Positions 7,686 to 16,224 of a stretch of DNA of 64,000 nt are shown here, one piece after another. The notes under the pieces are model-generated. The model searched no databases. It was given only the letters and a program-made list of their open reading frames with translations, and was not told where the DNA came from. This stretch comes from JAFECT01 sp964432415 (GTDB lineage Bacteria > Pseudomonadota > Alphaproteobacteria > Caulobacterales > Caulobacteraceae): the NCBI GenBank assembly GCA_964432415.1, contig CAYSNW010000002.1:92306-156305 (forward strand). Direction: 5' to 3'. Both the position numbers and the translations under genes were made by a program. Numbering within the stretch: the stretch's first letter is position 1; every line of letters starts with the position of its first letter.

Positions 7686-8963
7686 ATGGCCGCAGCGCCG
7701 CCCGTCATCGCCGAGCCCGCGTCCGACACGCCATCCGGCCCGGCCTCGCTGCAGGCCTACGTCTTCGCCCTGTTCTTCATCTTCGGCGGCATCACCAGCC
7801 TGAACGACATCCTGATTCCCAAGCTCAAGGACCTGTTCGAGCTGGGCTACGCCCAGGTGATGCTGATCCAGTCGGCCTTCTTCATCGCCTACCTCCTGGT
7901 GTCCCTGCCCGGCGCCTGGCTGGTCCAGAAGATCGGCTACATGCGCGGCGCCGTGGTCGGCCTCGCCCTGATGTCGGGCGGCTGCCTGCTGTTCATTCCC
8001 GCCTCGCTCTCGGGCCAGTACGTCACCTTCCTGGGGGCGCTGTTCGTACTGGCCGCCGGCATCACGGTGGTCCAGGTGGTGGCCAACCCGCTGATCTCCA
8101 TGCTGGGAAAGCCGCGCACCGCCCACAGCCGCCTGACCTTCGCCCAGGCCTTCAACTCCCTGGGCACGACGCTCTTCCCCTTCGTCGGCGCCAAGCTGAT
8201 CCTTGGGCCGATCGCCAAGGTGAACGGCGCCGCCCTCACGGGCGTCGCGCTCGCCGCCTACCGGGCCAGCGAAACCCACATCATCACCCTGGCCTATATG
8301 GGAATCGCCGCGGCCCTGGCGGTGGTCACCGTCGTGGTCTGGCTCAACCGCAGGAAACTGACCGAGCCCAAGGCCGAGGCGCCGAACGTCCTGCGCGCGT
8401 TCGGCCTTCTGAAGCAGCCGCGCTTCGCCTTCGGGACGGCGTCGATCTTCGTCTACGTCGGGGCCGAGGTCGCGGTCGCGAGCCTGTTGACCAACTATCT
8501 GATGCAGTCCGACACCCTGGCCCTCGCCGCCCGCCGCGCCGGCGAGATGCTGATCTTCTACTGGGGCGGCGCCATGATCGGCCGCTTCATCGGCGCGGCC
8601 GTGCTGAGGGTCGTCTCTCCGGCGGTGGTCCTGACCGCCGTGGCCTTCGGCGCGATCGCCATGCTGGGTCTGTCGGGCTCCACCATCGGCGCGGTCTCGG
8701 GCTACGCCCTCATCGCCGTGGGCCTGTTCAACGCCATCATGTTCCCCACCATCTTCACCCTGGCCAGCGAGGGCCTGGGCAAGCGCGCGGCGGAGGGCTC
8801 CGGCATCATCTGCGTGGCCATCGTCGGCGGGGCGGTGGTGCCCTACCTGACCGGCGTCGCCGCCGACGCCTCCACCCTGCGCATGGCCCTGATCGTGCCG
8901 GCGGTCTGCTACCTGGCCATCGCCGCCTTCGGCCTGTTCTGCCGGCGCGCAAAACCCGCCTGA
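7686..8963 (+). CDS. MFS sugar transporter, FucP/GluP family
   Basis: The product is 425 aa with twelve predicted membrane segments. The first helix segment (FALFFIFGGITSLNDILIPKLK) and the following FELGYAQVMLIQSAFFIAYLL are characteristic of the fucose/glucose/galactose:H+ symporter family, as are QVVANPLISMLGKP and the conserved LTFAQAFNSLGTTLFPF. It should import a hexose or related sugar across the inner membrane. GGGGGAAGCATCC precedes the ATG. The exact sugar is not predictable. Confidence 0.88.
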   Translation: MAAAPPVIAEPASDTPSGPASLQAYVFALFFIFGGITSLNDILIPKLKDLFELGYAQVMLIQSAFFIAYLLVSLPGAWLVQKIGYMRGAVVGLALMSGGCLLFIPASLSGQYVTFLGALFVLAAGITVVQVVANPLISMLGKPRTAHSRLTFAQAFNSLGTTLFPFVGAKLILGPIAKVNGAALTGVALAAYRASETHIITLAYMGIAAALAVVTVVVWLNRRKLTEPKAEAPNVLRAFGLLKQPRFAFGTASIFVYVGAEVAVASLLTNYLMQSDTLALAARRAGEMLIFYWGGAMIGRFIGAAVLRVVSPAVVLTAVAFGAIAMLGLSGSTIGAVSGYALIAVGLFNAIMFPTIFTLASEGLGKRAAEGSGIICVAIVGGAVVPYLTGVAADASTLRMALIVPAVCYLAIAAFGLFCRRAKPA

Positions 8964-8980
8964 GCACCGGCTGAAGCCGA

Positions 8981-9008
8981 ATTCAGGAAGGATTAAGGTC
9001 CCTTTCAG
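8981..9008 (+). promoter_or_regulatory. three 11-bp-spaced NTTCAG-type repeats (site A)
   Basis: Hexamers ATTCAG (8981), ATTAAG (8992) and TTTCAG (9003) start exactly 11 bp apart, upstream of the first PstS-like gene. A TATGCT at 9023-9028 could be the -10 element, placing the last hexamer over the -35 as in PmrA-type activation. I propose binding by the response regulator encoded at 16225. Confidence 0.6.
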
Positions 9009-9084
9009 CCGCGCGGCATCCCTATGCTCCGACGCAGACCCGCCGAAGAGCGTGGGCGCCGCGACCGTCCCGGGAGGACCTTGC

Positions 9085-10221
9085 ATGAGACGTCTCGCCA
9101 TCCTTGCCCTCGGGCTGTCCCTGACGGCGGGCCCCGCCCTGGCCCAAAGCGCGAGCATGGCCGACTGGGTCCGCCCGCCGGTCGCCCCCTCGAAACCGCA
9201 GAGCGACGCGGAAAAGGAGCTGGGCAAGACTCAGGGGCGCGCCCTGCCGGCGCTCGAGGTGCTGCAGCCTTCCCTGGACCTGGCGTTGCCGGCCTATGTC
9301 CCGCTGAAGAACCGCAAGGCGCTGAAGGGCCACTACAAGGCCGCCGCCTCCGACGTCCTGCCCGGCCAGGCCAAGCTGTGGGTCAAGGCGTTCGAGGCGA
9401 TGTATCCGAACGTCCATATCGAGGTGACGCCGCCCTACGCCGGCTCGCTCGGCGCCAAGGAACTGGTCAAGCAGAACCTCGACTTCGTCTTCGTCTCGCG
9501 CGAGCTGAAGCCCGACGACATCACCGATTTCCGGGCCAAGTTCGGCTATGATCCGCTGAGCGTCCCGATCATGGGCGGCACCTTCCGCGACTTCGGCTTC
9601 CTCGACGCGGTGGGCTTCGTGGTCAACCGCGACAACCCCATCGACCAGCTCAGCTTCCAGCAGCTCGACGCGATCCTGTCGACCACCCATGCCCGCGGCG
9701 GGGCGGCCATCACGACCTGGGGCCAGCTAGGCCTGACCGGCGAGTGGGCCGACAAGCCGATCCACGTCTACGCCATCAAGCCGTGGAACGGCTTCGAGGA
9801 GTTCGTGCGCCAGCGGGTGCTCAGCTCGGACGGCAAGCGCGGCGAGTGGCGCAAGGATCTGAACTTCTCCGAGACGGTGTTCCCGATCGCGGGATCGGTG
9901 GCCAGGGACAGGTACGCGCTCGGCTACACCGGCTTCGCCTACGTCGACGCCCCGGTGAAGGTGATCGCCCTGCAGGCCGAAGCGGGCGGTCCGGTCGCGG
10001 CGCCGACCTACGAAGCGGTGGCGGGCGCGCAGTGGCCGCTGGCCCGGCTGGTCTTCTTCAACACCAACAAGAAGCCCGGCAAGCCGCTGGACCCGGCGGT
10101 GGAGGAGTTCCTCAAGTTCGTGCTCAGCCGCCAGGGCCAGGCCCTGGTGCTGAAGGAGGGCGTCTACCTGCCGCTCAGGGGCGGCCAGGCGAACGCGGCC
10201 CGCGCCATGCTGCGTCCCTGA
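9085..10221 (+). CDS. PstS-like periplasmic substrate-binding protein, paralogue 1
   Basis: The product is 378 aa. The ATG at 9085 is preceded by GGGAGGA and starts a signal peptide (MRRLAILALGLSLTAGPALA). The fold signature is the phosphate-binding-protein type: VGFVVNRDNPIDQLSFQQLDAILS, TTWGQLGLTGEW and the ending EFLKFVLSRQGQALVLKEGVYLPL. The phosphate-loop position has YAGSLG instead of the usual Ser-Gly-Ser-Gly, so phosphate may not be the ligand. It is followed by three paralogues and no transporter membrane subunits, and the TTCAG repeats stand upstream. Confidence 0.8.
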   Translation: MRRLAILALGLSLTAGPALAQSASMADWVRPPVAPSKPQSDAEKELGKTQGRALPALEVLQPSLDLALPAYVPLKNRKALKGHYKAAASDVLPGQAKLWVKAFEAMYPNVHIEVTPPYAGSLGAKELVKQNLDFVFVSRELKPDDITDFRAKFGYDPLSVPIMGGTFRDFGFLDAVGFVVNRDNPIDQLSFQQLDAILSTTHARGGAAITTWGQLGLTGEWADKPIHVYAIKPWNGFEEFVRQRVLSSDGKRGEWRKDLNFSETVFPIAGSVARDRYALGYTGFAYVDAPVKVIALQAEAGGPVAAPTYEAVAGAQWPLARLVFFNTNKKPGKPLDPAVEEFLKFVLSRQGQALVLKEGVYLPLRGGQANAARAMLRP

Positions 10222-10241
10222 ACATGCTCACCTGAAAGACA

Positions 10242-10269
10242 ATTCATCCGGCCTTCAGGGTGGCTTCAG
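10242..10269 (+). promoter_or_regulatory. three 11-bp-spaced NTTCAG repeats (site B)
   Basis: ATTCAT (10242), CTTCAG (10253) and CTTCAG (10264) are spaced exactly 11 bp, in the gap before the second PstS-like gene. This suggests genes 2-4 of the cluster have their own promoter with the same control as gene 1. An upstream ATG at 10283 would fall within or next to the expected promoter, supporting the start at 10316. Confidence 0.6.
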
Positions 10270-10315
10270 CCCGCCCGGCAAAATGGCCGCCAAGACCAAC
10301 AAGGACAACCAGGGA

Positions 10316-11401
10316 ATGAAACGCGCATCGAAGCTTCTCTCCGCCCGTACGGCCTTCGTGGCCGGCGCGGCCCTGGCCGCCCTCTCCGCGGCCGTGATCG
10401 CCGTGCCCCAGGCCCATGCCCTGAAGTACGCCGCGGTCGAGCATCACCTGAAGGTCGACCCCAAGATCGCGCCCTGGGTCCCCGGTCCCGTGGACGTGCA
10501 GCCCGAGGAAGAGCTGAACGTGGTCGGCGCCGACGTCATGGACGAGATGACGCTGGGCTGGATCAAGCTGATGCGCAAAGCTTACCCGCGCCTGTCGGTG
10601 ACGCTGGAGGCCCGCGCCTCCGGCTCCGGCGGCCAGGGCCTGACCGACGGCCGCAGCCACCTGGCCCCCGTCGGGCGTGAATTGCTGCCGGCCGAAGAGC
10701 AGGCTTTCGTCGCCAAGTATGGCTACCACCCGACCGCCATCAAGGTCGCCACCGGCAGCGTCGGTTCGCTGGGCAAGACCGCTTCCTCGATCATCATGGT
10801 CGACAAGGACAACCCGATCTCGTGCATGAGCCTGGATCAGCTGGACGGCCTGTACTCGACCACCAACAAGCGCGGCCACGCGCCGGTGCGCACCTGGGGT
10901 GACGTCGGCGCCACGGGCCCCTGGGCCCAGCGGCCCATCCACCTCTATGGCCTGAAGTCCCCCAACGGCATCGAGTGGTTCTTCAAGATCCAGGTCATGC
11001 AGATGGGCGAGTACAGGAACGACATCCAGTTCGTGAAGGGCCGCGGCTTCACCCACGCCTTCAACGTCGCAGCCGAAGACATGGAGACCCACCCGGGCGG
11101 CCTGACCTATGCGCTGCTGGCCAATGTGCGGCCCAACACCAAGGTCCTGTCCCTGTCCGAACACGACGGCGGGCCCTGCTATGCGCCGACGCTCGCCAAC
11201 GTCTACAGCCACAAATATCCGCTGAGCCGCTACGTCTACATCTACATCAACCGCGCGCCCGGCAAGCCGATCGAACCCAAGATCAAGGAATTCCTCAAGC
11301 TGGTGTTGAGCCGCCAGGGCCAGGAAGAAGTCGCCAAGGAAGGCGTCTATATTCCGCTGCAGGCCTCCGTGGTGGCCGAGGAACTGAAGAAGCTCGATTG
11401 A
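10316..11401 (+). CDS. PstS-like periplasmic substrate-binding protein, paralogue 2
   Basis: The product is 361 aa. The start at 10316 gives a good signal peptide (basic MKRASKLLSAR, hydrophobic core, cleavage after QAHA). It keeps the SGSGGQG loop at residues 102-108, resembling the phosphate-cradling loop of PstS, and shares PVRTWGDVGATGPW, YPLSRYVYIYINRAPGKP and FLKLVLSRQGQEEV with its neighbours. It is the copy most likely to retain oxyanion binding. Translation of the next paralogue is coupled through a TTGA overlap or begins a few bases after the stop. No PstABC genes are in the window. Confidence 0.82.
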   Translation: MKRASKLLSARTAFVAGAALAALSAAVIAVPQAHALKYAAVEHHLKVDPKIAPWVPGPVDVQPEEELNVVGADVMDEMTLGWIKLMRKAYPRLSVTLEARASGSGGQGLTDGRSHLAPVGRELLPAEEQAFVAKYGYHPTAIKVATGSVGSLGKTASSIIMVDKDNPISCMSLDQLDGLYSTTNKRGHAPVRTWGDVGATGPWAQRPIHLYGLKSPNGIEWFFKIQVMQMGEYRNDIQFVKGRGFTHAFNVAAEDMETHPGGLTYALLANVRPNTKVLSLSEHDGGPCYAPTLANVYSHKYPLSRYVYIYINRAPGKPIEPKIKEFLKLVLSRQGQEEVAKEGVYIPLQASVVAEELKKLD

Positions 11402-12453
11402 CCCCAGTGCCAAGGCCGTCCCTCCCCGGCCTGTTCGCGGCCGTCGTTCTCGCCCTTGCGGCGGGAGCGGCGGCCGTCGCCTTCCCGGCCGACCGGCGTC
11501 TGCCCGATTACCGGCCTACGGCTGACATCCGCGGTGAGGTCGCCTGCGCGGGCGGCGACACCATGCTTCGGCTGGTCGAGCAGTGGGCCGCGGACCTGAA
11601 GCCGCTGCAGCCGGATCTCAGGATCAGCGCCGATCGCAAGGCCAAGCTCGCCGCCGACGGCTTCCAGGAACTGCTCGACGGCCGGGCCAACTGCGTCACC
11701 TTCGTGCGCGAGCCGTTCGAGAGCGAGCTCAAGGCCTTCCGCGCCCGCTTCGGCCATGAGCCGACCCTGGTCCCCGTCGCCGGCGGCAGCTTCGCCACCC
11801 GCGGCGGCACCCATGCGGTGGCCATCTACGTCAATGAAAAGAACCCGCTGGCGCACCTCAGCCTGGCCCAACTCGACCGCGTCTTCTCCGACCATCCGCG
11901 CCACGGAGGAGCGCCGATCCGCCGCTGGGGTCAGCTCGGCCTGACCGGCGCCTGGAGGGACCGCCCGATCCACGCCTTCGGCATGCTCAAGGCGCGCGCC
12001 ACCGGCAATCCGCCGGGCCTGGTCAACTTCCTGCAGCAGCGGATGCTGCTGGGCGGCCGGTTCCGCGCCGACCTGATCGAACAGGTCGACCGGCCGGGAG
12101 AGCAGTCGCTGGAGGCCATCGTGCGCCAGGTCGCCGCCGATCCGGACGCCATCGGCTTCAGCGGCTTCGGCTATATCAAACCCGGCGTTCGCGCCGTGCC
12201 ACTGGGAGAGACCCCCGGGGGGGCCTGGGTGGCCGGCAGCCCCGCAAGCGTCGCCACCCGCCGCTATCCTCTGAGCCGCCGCATCTACATCCTGATCGAC
12301 CGGGAGCCCGGCCGGCCGGTCGCGCCCGCCACCGCCGCCTTCCTGCGCTACGTGCTGAGCCGCGAAGGCCAGGCGGCCATCGCCGCCGACCCCGAGGGCT
12401 TCCTGCCCCTGTCCGCGGCGGACACCGAGGCCTCGCTGCGGATGCTCCGATGA
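11398..12453 (+). CDS. PstS-like periplasmic substrate-binding protein, paralogue 3
   Basis: The product is 351 aa if it begins at the TTG overlapping the previous stop, or 348 aa from the GTG at 11407; the sequence does not decide firmly. A hydrophobic signal segment (LFAAVVLALAAGAAAVAF) follows. Shared family blocks are IYVNEKNPLAHLSLAQLDRVFS, IRRWGQLGLTGAW and YPLSRRIYILIDREPGRP. The oxyanion-loop position reads KLAADGFQ, so the canonical Ser-Gly loop is lost. Its stop overlaps the ATG of paralogue 4 by four bases, indicating translational coupling. Confidence 0.78.
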   Translation: MTPVPRPSLPGLFAAVVLALAAGAAAVAFPADRRLPDYRPTADIRGEVACAGGDTMLRLVEQWAADLKPLQPDLRISADRKAKLAADGFQELLDGRANCVTFVREPFESELKAFRARFGHEPTLVPVAGGSFATRGGTHAVAIYVNEKNPLAHLSLAQLDRVFSDHPRHGGAPIRRWGQLGLTGAWRDRPIHAFGMLKARATGNPPGLVNFLQQRMLLGGRFRADLIEQVDRPGEQSLEAIVRQVAADPDAIGFSGFGYIKPGVRAVPLGETPGGAWVAGSPASVATRRYPLSRRIYILIDREPGRPVAPATAAFLRYVLSREGQAAIAADPEGFLPLSAADTEASLRMLR

Positions 12454-13433
12454 AGCGCGCCCTCTTAGCCCTGGCGCTGCTCGCCGCCGTGCCGGCGCCC
12501 GTCCTGGCCGCGGCCTGCGAACCCTGGCGGCCCCAGACCCTGACCCTTCCCACCCACGCCGGATGGCTCACCGCCGATGGTCGCGTGAGGGTCGTCGGCT
12601 ACAACGACATGCAGGGGATGCTGGAGCGGCTGGACGCCCTGTTCACCCGGGCCCATCCTGCCATCCGGTTCGATCTGGTCCTGAAGGGCACCCGCACCGG
12701 ACCGCCGGCCCTGATCGATGGCAGCTCGGCCTTCGCCCCCATGGGCGCGGATATGAGCGAGCCGGATCTTGCGGCTCTGCGCAACGCCACGGGCTTTGCG
12801 CCCGTGCGCATAGCCATCGCCCACGACTCCCTCGATCCGAAGGCCTTGTCCGGCCCGTTGGGCGTCGTCGTGCATCCGGACAATCCGCTGAGCCGCCTCG
12901 GTCTCGACCAGGCCGCGCGCCTGTTTTCCGGCGGGCCGCACACCTGGGGCGAACTGGGGCTCACCGGCCGCTGGCGCGACGCGCCGGTGCATCTGGTCGG
13001 CCTGAAGCCAGAGACCGCCATGGGCGGCGAGTTCCACCAGCGGGTCCTGGGCGTGGCCGCCTTTTCCGGAAGCATGACCGCCTTCCCGCAGTCGCGCGAC
13101 GTCGTGGCCGCCGTCGCCGCCGATCCCTTGGCCATCGGCTTCGCTGGGGTCAATCGCGAGGGCGAGGTGAAGGTCCTGGCCCTGGCGCCCAGGCGCAGCG
13201 TCAGGGCGGTCGGCCTGACGCGCGAAAACGTCCACGCCGGCCTCTATCCCCTGGACCGCCAGCTCCTGATCTATGCGCCGCGTGACCGTTCGGGCCGGCT
13301 CGAGCCGGTCACGGCCGAGTACCTGCGCCTCGCGCTGTCCTGCGAGGGCCAGGCGGCGATCGCGGCCGACCCCCTGGGTTACATTCCCCTCAACGCCCGC
13401 GAAGCGCGCGCGGAACGCAAAGCTCTGCGCTGA
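12450..13433 (+). CDS. PstS-like periplasmic substrate-binding protein, paralogue 4
   Basis: The product is 327 aa with signal peptide MKRALLALALLAAVPAPVLA. It is the shortest and most divergent of the four. It keeps VVVHPDNPLSRLGLDQAARLFSG, HTWGELGLTGRW and the C-terminal EYLRLALSCEGQAAIAADPLGYIPL, but the ligand loop is TRTGPPAL. It contains an added Cys in SCEGQ. It is last in the operon and is followed by a GC-rich hairpin. Role inferred as ligand binding in the periplasm, partner unknown. Confidence 0.75.
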   Translation: MKRALLALALLAAVPAPVLAAACEPWRPQTLTLPTHAGWLTADGRVRVVGYNDMQGMLERLDALFTRAHPAIRFDLVLKGTRTGPPALIDGSSAFAPMGADMSEPDLAALRNATGFAPVRIAIAHDSLDPKALSGPLGVVVHPDNPLSRLGLDQAARLFSGGPHTWGELGLTGRWRDAPVHLVGLKPETAMGGEFHQRVLGVAAFSGSMTAFPQSRDVVAAVAADPLAIGFAGVNREGEVKVLALAPRRSVRAVGLTRENVHAGLYPLDRQLLIYAPRDRSGRLEPVTAEYLRLALSCEGQAAIAADPLGYIPLNAREARAERKALR

Positions 13434-13441
13434 ACGAAGAA

Positions 13442-13469
13442 GGGCCGCGGAAGTCGCCCTCCGCGGCCC
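13442..13469. terminator. GC-rich hairpin after the binding-protein operon
   Basis: A 10-bp perfect stem (13442-13451 with 13460-13469, 8-base loop) sits between two convergent genes. There is no T-run on either side, so termination is plausible but not certain. Confidence 0.5.
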
Positions 13470-13507
13470 AGGTCCGAACGTGACTGTGGGGAGGACGTCC
13501 GGAACCT

Positions 13508-14866
13508 CTAGCTCACCCCGTACTTGGCGAAGGCCGCCAGGGCGGCGACGACGGTGAGGGCGCCGCCGATGCGGGTGGCGATCTGGGCGAAGGGCATCAG
13601 CTGCATGCGGTTGGCGGCAGACAGGATGGCCACGTCGCCCGTGCCCCCCTGGCCCGAGTGGCAGGCGTTCACGATGGCCACGTCGATCGGGTACATCTTG
13701 AGGAAGCGCGCCACGAAGAAGCCGGTGCCCATCATGGCGGTGACCGTGGCCACGATGGTGATGATGGTCGGCGCGTTGAAGGCCTGGATCAGCTTGTCCC
13801 AGGGCGTTAGGGCCACGCCGATGGCGAACAGCAGCGGGTAGGTCACGCAGGTCGTGAAGAAGCGGTAGACGCTGTAGGCGCCGTTCTCCAGCGTGGGCGG
13901 GATGAAGCGTCCGAGCTTCAGCAGCACGGCGATGAACAGCATGGTCACCGGCCCCGGCCAGTTCAGCAGCTTTTGGGCGAGCGCGCCGACCAGGAACAGG
14001 GTCACGGTCAAGACCGCGGCGCCGCCCACCGTGGCCGGATCGACCAGGGCGCGCACCGGCGTCGAGGCCTTGGAGAAGTCGAAGTCGTCGTGCTCGTCGA
14101 TCTGCAGACGGCCCTCGCCGGTCAGGTGCGGCAGGCGCTTGCCCACCAGGTTCAGGATGCCCGCGAACAGGATGGCGGTGAGGCTGCCCAGCATCACCGA
14201 GGGCAGGATCTCGGCGAAGATCTCGCCCTGCGGATGGTGCGAAAACAGGGCGTAGCCGGTGGAGAGCGGGATGGCTCCCTCGCCGACGCCGCCGGCCATG
14301 ATCGGAACCACGATCTTGAAGATGGTGTGCTGGGCGCCCAAGCCCAGCGCCATGCCCACCCCGGTGCCCACCAGGCCGGCGACCACGGTGCCGAGCGCCA
14401 GCGGAATGAAGATCTTCAAAAAGCCCTGGATCAGGACGCGGCGGTCCATGCCCAGGATCGAGCCCACGATGATCGCGGAGATGAACAGGTAAAGGAAGTT
14501 GGACGACTTGGTGAAGGAGACGATCGAGTCCTTCAGGGGATCGGGAATCAGGTGGGCGAAGACCAGGTAGGACGGGATGAAGGTGGCGAAGATCGCCGCC
14601 AGCCCGATCTGGTTCAGGAACGGAATACGCTTGCCGATCTCCGCGCAGGCGAAGCCGCCCGCGGCCAGCACCGCCATGTTCATCAGGATGTCCTTGGGGA
14701 CCTCCTTGGACTGGACGAACGCCCAGGTCAGGACAGCGATCAGGACGAACACTGGCAGCGGAATGATGCCGATGCGGATGTCCATCAGCTTCCACCACAT
14801 GGCGATCGGCCATATGGGCTTGTCTTCGGGGGCGGTGGGCGGCGTTTGAACCGTCGTGTCGGTCAT
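13508..14866 (-). CDS. 2-hydroxycarboxylate transporter family symporter (citrate/malate)
   Basis: The product is 452 aa with about 11 hydrophobic segments. The family is identified by the two re-entrant loop signatures: GGVGEGAIPLS (about residues 200-210) in the first half and GGTGDVAILSAANRMQL near residue 410 in the second. 2-HCT proteins (CitS, MleP and relatives) cotransport citrate, malate or lactate with Na+ or H+. GGGAGGG precedes the ATG. It sits inside the TTCAG-controlled region but has no such repeats in front of it, so its link to the cluster is positional only. Confidence 0.9.
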   Translation of the reverse strand: MTDTTVQTPPTAPEDKPIWPIAMWWKLMDIRIGIIPLPVFVLIAVLTWAFVQSKEVPKDILMNMAVLAAGGFACAEIGKRIPFLNQIGLAAIFATFIPSYLVFAHLIPDPLKDSIVSFTKSSNFLYLFISAIIVGSILGMDRRVLIQGFLKIFIPLALGTVVAGLVGTGVGMALGLGAQHTIFKIVVPIMAGGVGEGAIPLSTGYALFSHHPQGEIFAEILPSVMLGSLTAILFAGILNLVGKRLPHLTGEGRLQIDEHDDFDFSKASTPVRALVDPATVGGAAVLTVTLFLVGALAQKLLNWPGPVTMLFIAVLLKLGRFIPPTLENGAYSVYRFFTTCVTYPLLFAIGVALTPWDKLIQAFNAPTIITIVATVTAMMGTGFFVARFLKMYPIDVAIVNACHSGQGGTGDVAILSAANRMQLMPFAQIATRIGGALTVVAALAAFAKYGVS

Positions 14867-14967
14867 CTTGGTTCCCTCCCGGGGACCGGCCCTTGGAGCC
14901 GGATGTTTGCTCTAGTCCCGCCCACGCTCGCCGCTGCGGCGGCGCGGGTCTCTTATCAGTCGCCGGC

Positions 14968-16023
14968 TCAGTCGGCCGAGTAGGTCAGCAGCGTCATGGT
15001 GTCGTCGAAGAATCGGTTCGGATAGAACGGGGCCGCACGGCGGTTCACTGGCTTGGCCGGATCGACCATGCCCTCGGCGGTCATGGTGAAGATGCGCTTG
15101 GTCTTGGGGTCGAAGGCCATGGTGCGTGCGATCGGACGCGTCGTCACCGCCTGAACCAGCTTGTAGGCGTCGGGCCCCTGCTGCTCGAAGATCACGATAT
15201 TTCCGTCCACGCCGTTGGAGGTGAACACGCGCTTGCCTTCGGGATCATAGACCACCCCGTCGTTGCCGCGCCCGATCTCGAAGGTCCCGACCACCTTGCC
15301 GTTGGACGCGTCCATCACCGCCAGCACTGGCTTTTCGCCCTTGCAGCCGATGAACAGCCGCCCCGAGGCGCGGTCCATGGCCAGGCCCGTGGGCATGTCG
15401 CAGCCGGGAATGGCGTATTCGGCGGTCTGCTTGTGGCTGCGAGCGTCGACCTTGGCGATCCTGGTCTTGTCACGCTCATTGACCCAGATCGAGCCCTGGC
15501 CGTCGGCCACGACGCCCTCCAACTCCTCCGCCTCCATGTGAACGCGCGCGGTGATGGCTGAGGTCTTGGCGTCGACGAAGACCAGTTCCTGGGTGTCGCC
15601 GAGGGTGAAGGCCAACTGATGGGTCACCGGCTCGTAGAAGGCCGCGTCCGCCGCCTCGCCGAGCTTGACCCGGTCAAGGGTCTTCAGGCTGGAAAGCTCG
15701 AAGACGGTGGTGGTGCCGTCGCCGTTGGTGGTGTAGCCGCGGTCGAAATCGGGAACCAGGGTCGCCATGTTGGCGCCTTCCGATCGCTCGACCTTGCCCA
15801 CCACCTTGCCGGTCGCCGCATCGACGATGGTCACACCCTGGGCGCGGCGCCCCAGGAACAGGTAGCCGCGCGCGGCGTCGAAGCTCAGATAGTCCCAGCT
15901 CGGCGCAGCACCCTTGAGCGGCGTCACCGACTGCAGGTGATAGGGCGCGGCCTTCGCGGCGCCGACGGAGAGGGCCAGGACGGCGCCGGCCAGGGCCAGG
16001 CTGGAAACCTTGAGATTGCGCAC
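14968..16023 (-). CDS. exported YncE-like beta-propeller protein 1
   Basis: The product is 351 aa from a GTG at 16023, favoured because GAAAGGAA stands just upstream and a signal peptide follows directly (cleavage near GAAKAA). The mature part is a series of about seven 40-residue blades with motifs such as TIVDAATGKVVGKVERSE, VAVMDASNGKVVGTFEIG and IGCKGEKP, as in YncE/surface-layer propellers. No quinoprotein or heme signature is seen. It is transcribed divergently from the response regulator at 16225 and shares the TTCAG-type sites. A binding or scaffold role in uptake is inferred. Confidence 0.75.
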   Translation of the reverse strand: MRNLKVSSLALAGAVLALSVGAAKAAPYHLQSVTPLKGAAPSWDYLSFDAARGYLFLGRRAQGVTIVDAATGKVVGKVERSEGANMATLVPDFDRGYTTNGDGTTTVFELSSLKTLDRVKLGEAADAAFYEPVTHQLAFTLGDTQELVFVDAKTSAITARVHMEAEELEGVVADGQGSIWVNERDKTRIAKVDARSHKQTAEYAIPGCDMPTGLAMDRASGRLFIGCKGEKPVLAVMDASNGKVVGTFEIGRGNDGVVYDPEGKRVFTSNGVDGNIVIFEQQGPDAYKLVQAVTTRPIARTMAFDPKTKRIFTMTAEGMVDPAKPVNRRAAPFYPNRFFDDTMTLLTYSAD

Positions 16024-16123
16024 GCGGAAGTTCCTTTCGGAGAGACGGAACAGGGAGACCACACGTCGGCGCTTCTCAGCCGCGCGTGATCGCCCTAGGT
16101 TGGCGTGACGCTAGGCGCCCAAC

Positions 16124-16161
16124 CTGAAACGACACTAACACCCGCCTGAAAGAGCATTCAG
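16124..16161. promoter_or_regulatory. 11-bp-phased repeats between propeller gene and response regulator (site C)
   Basis: On the plus strand CTGAA stands at 16124, CTAAC at 16135 and CTGAA at 16146, each 11 bp apart (TTCAG on the minus strand). An inverted TTCAG follows at 16157. Located between divergent genes, it could control both the beta-propeller gene and the regulator itself, giving autoregulation. Confidence 0.5.
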
Positions 16162-16224
16162 CTTGCCGCTCGACCGCCGCAGAGGCCCTTCCCGGGTCAC
16201 CGCCCGCCGCACGAGGTCCCCCCG

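Noticed and set aside
12465..14813. Minus-strand open frame of about 780 codons across paralogue 4 and the 2-HCT gene
   Set aside because: It is out of phase with both real genes and its translation is compositionally biased; it is a shadow frame produced by high GC.
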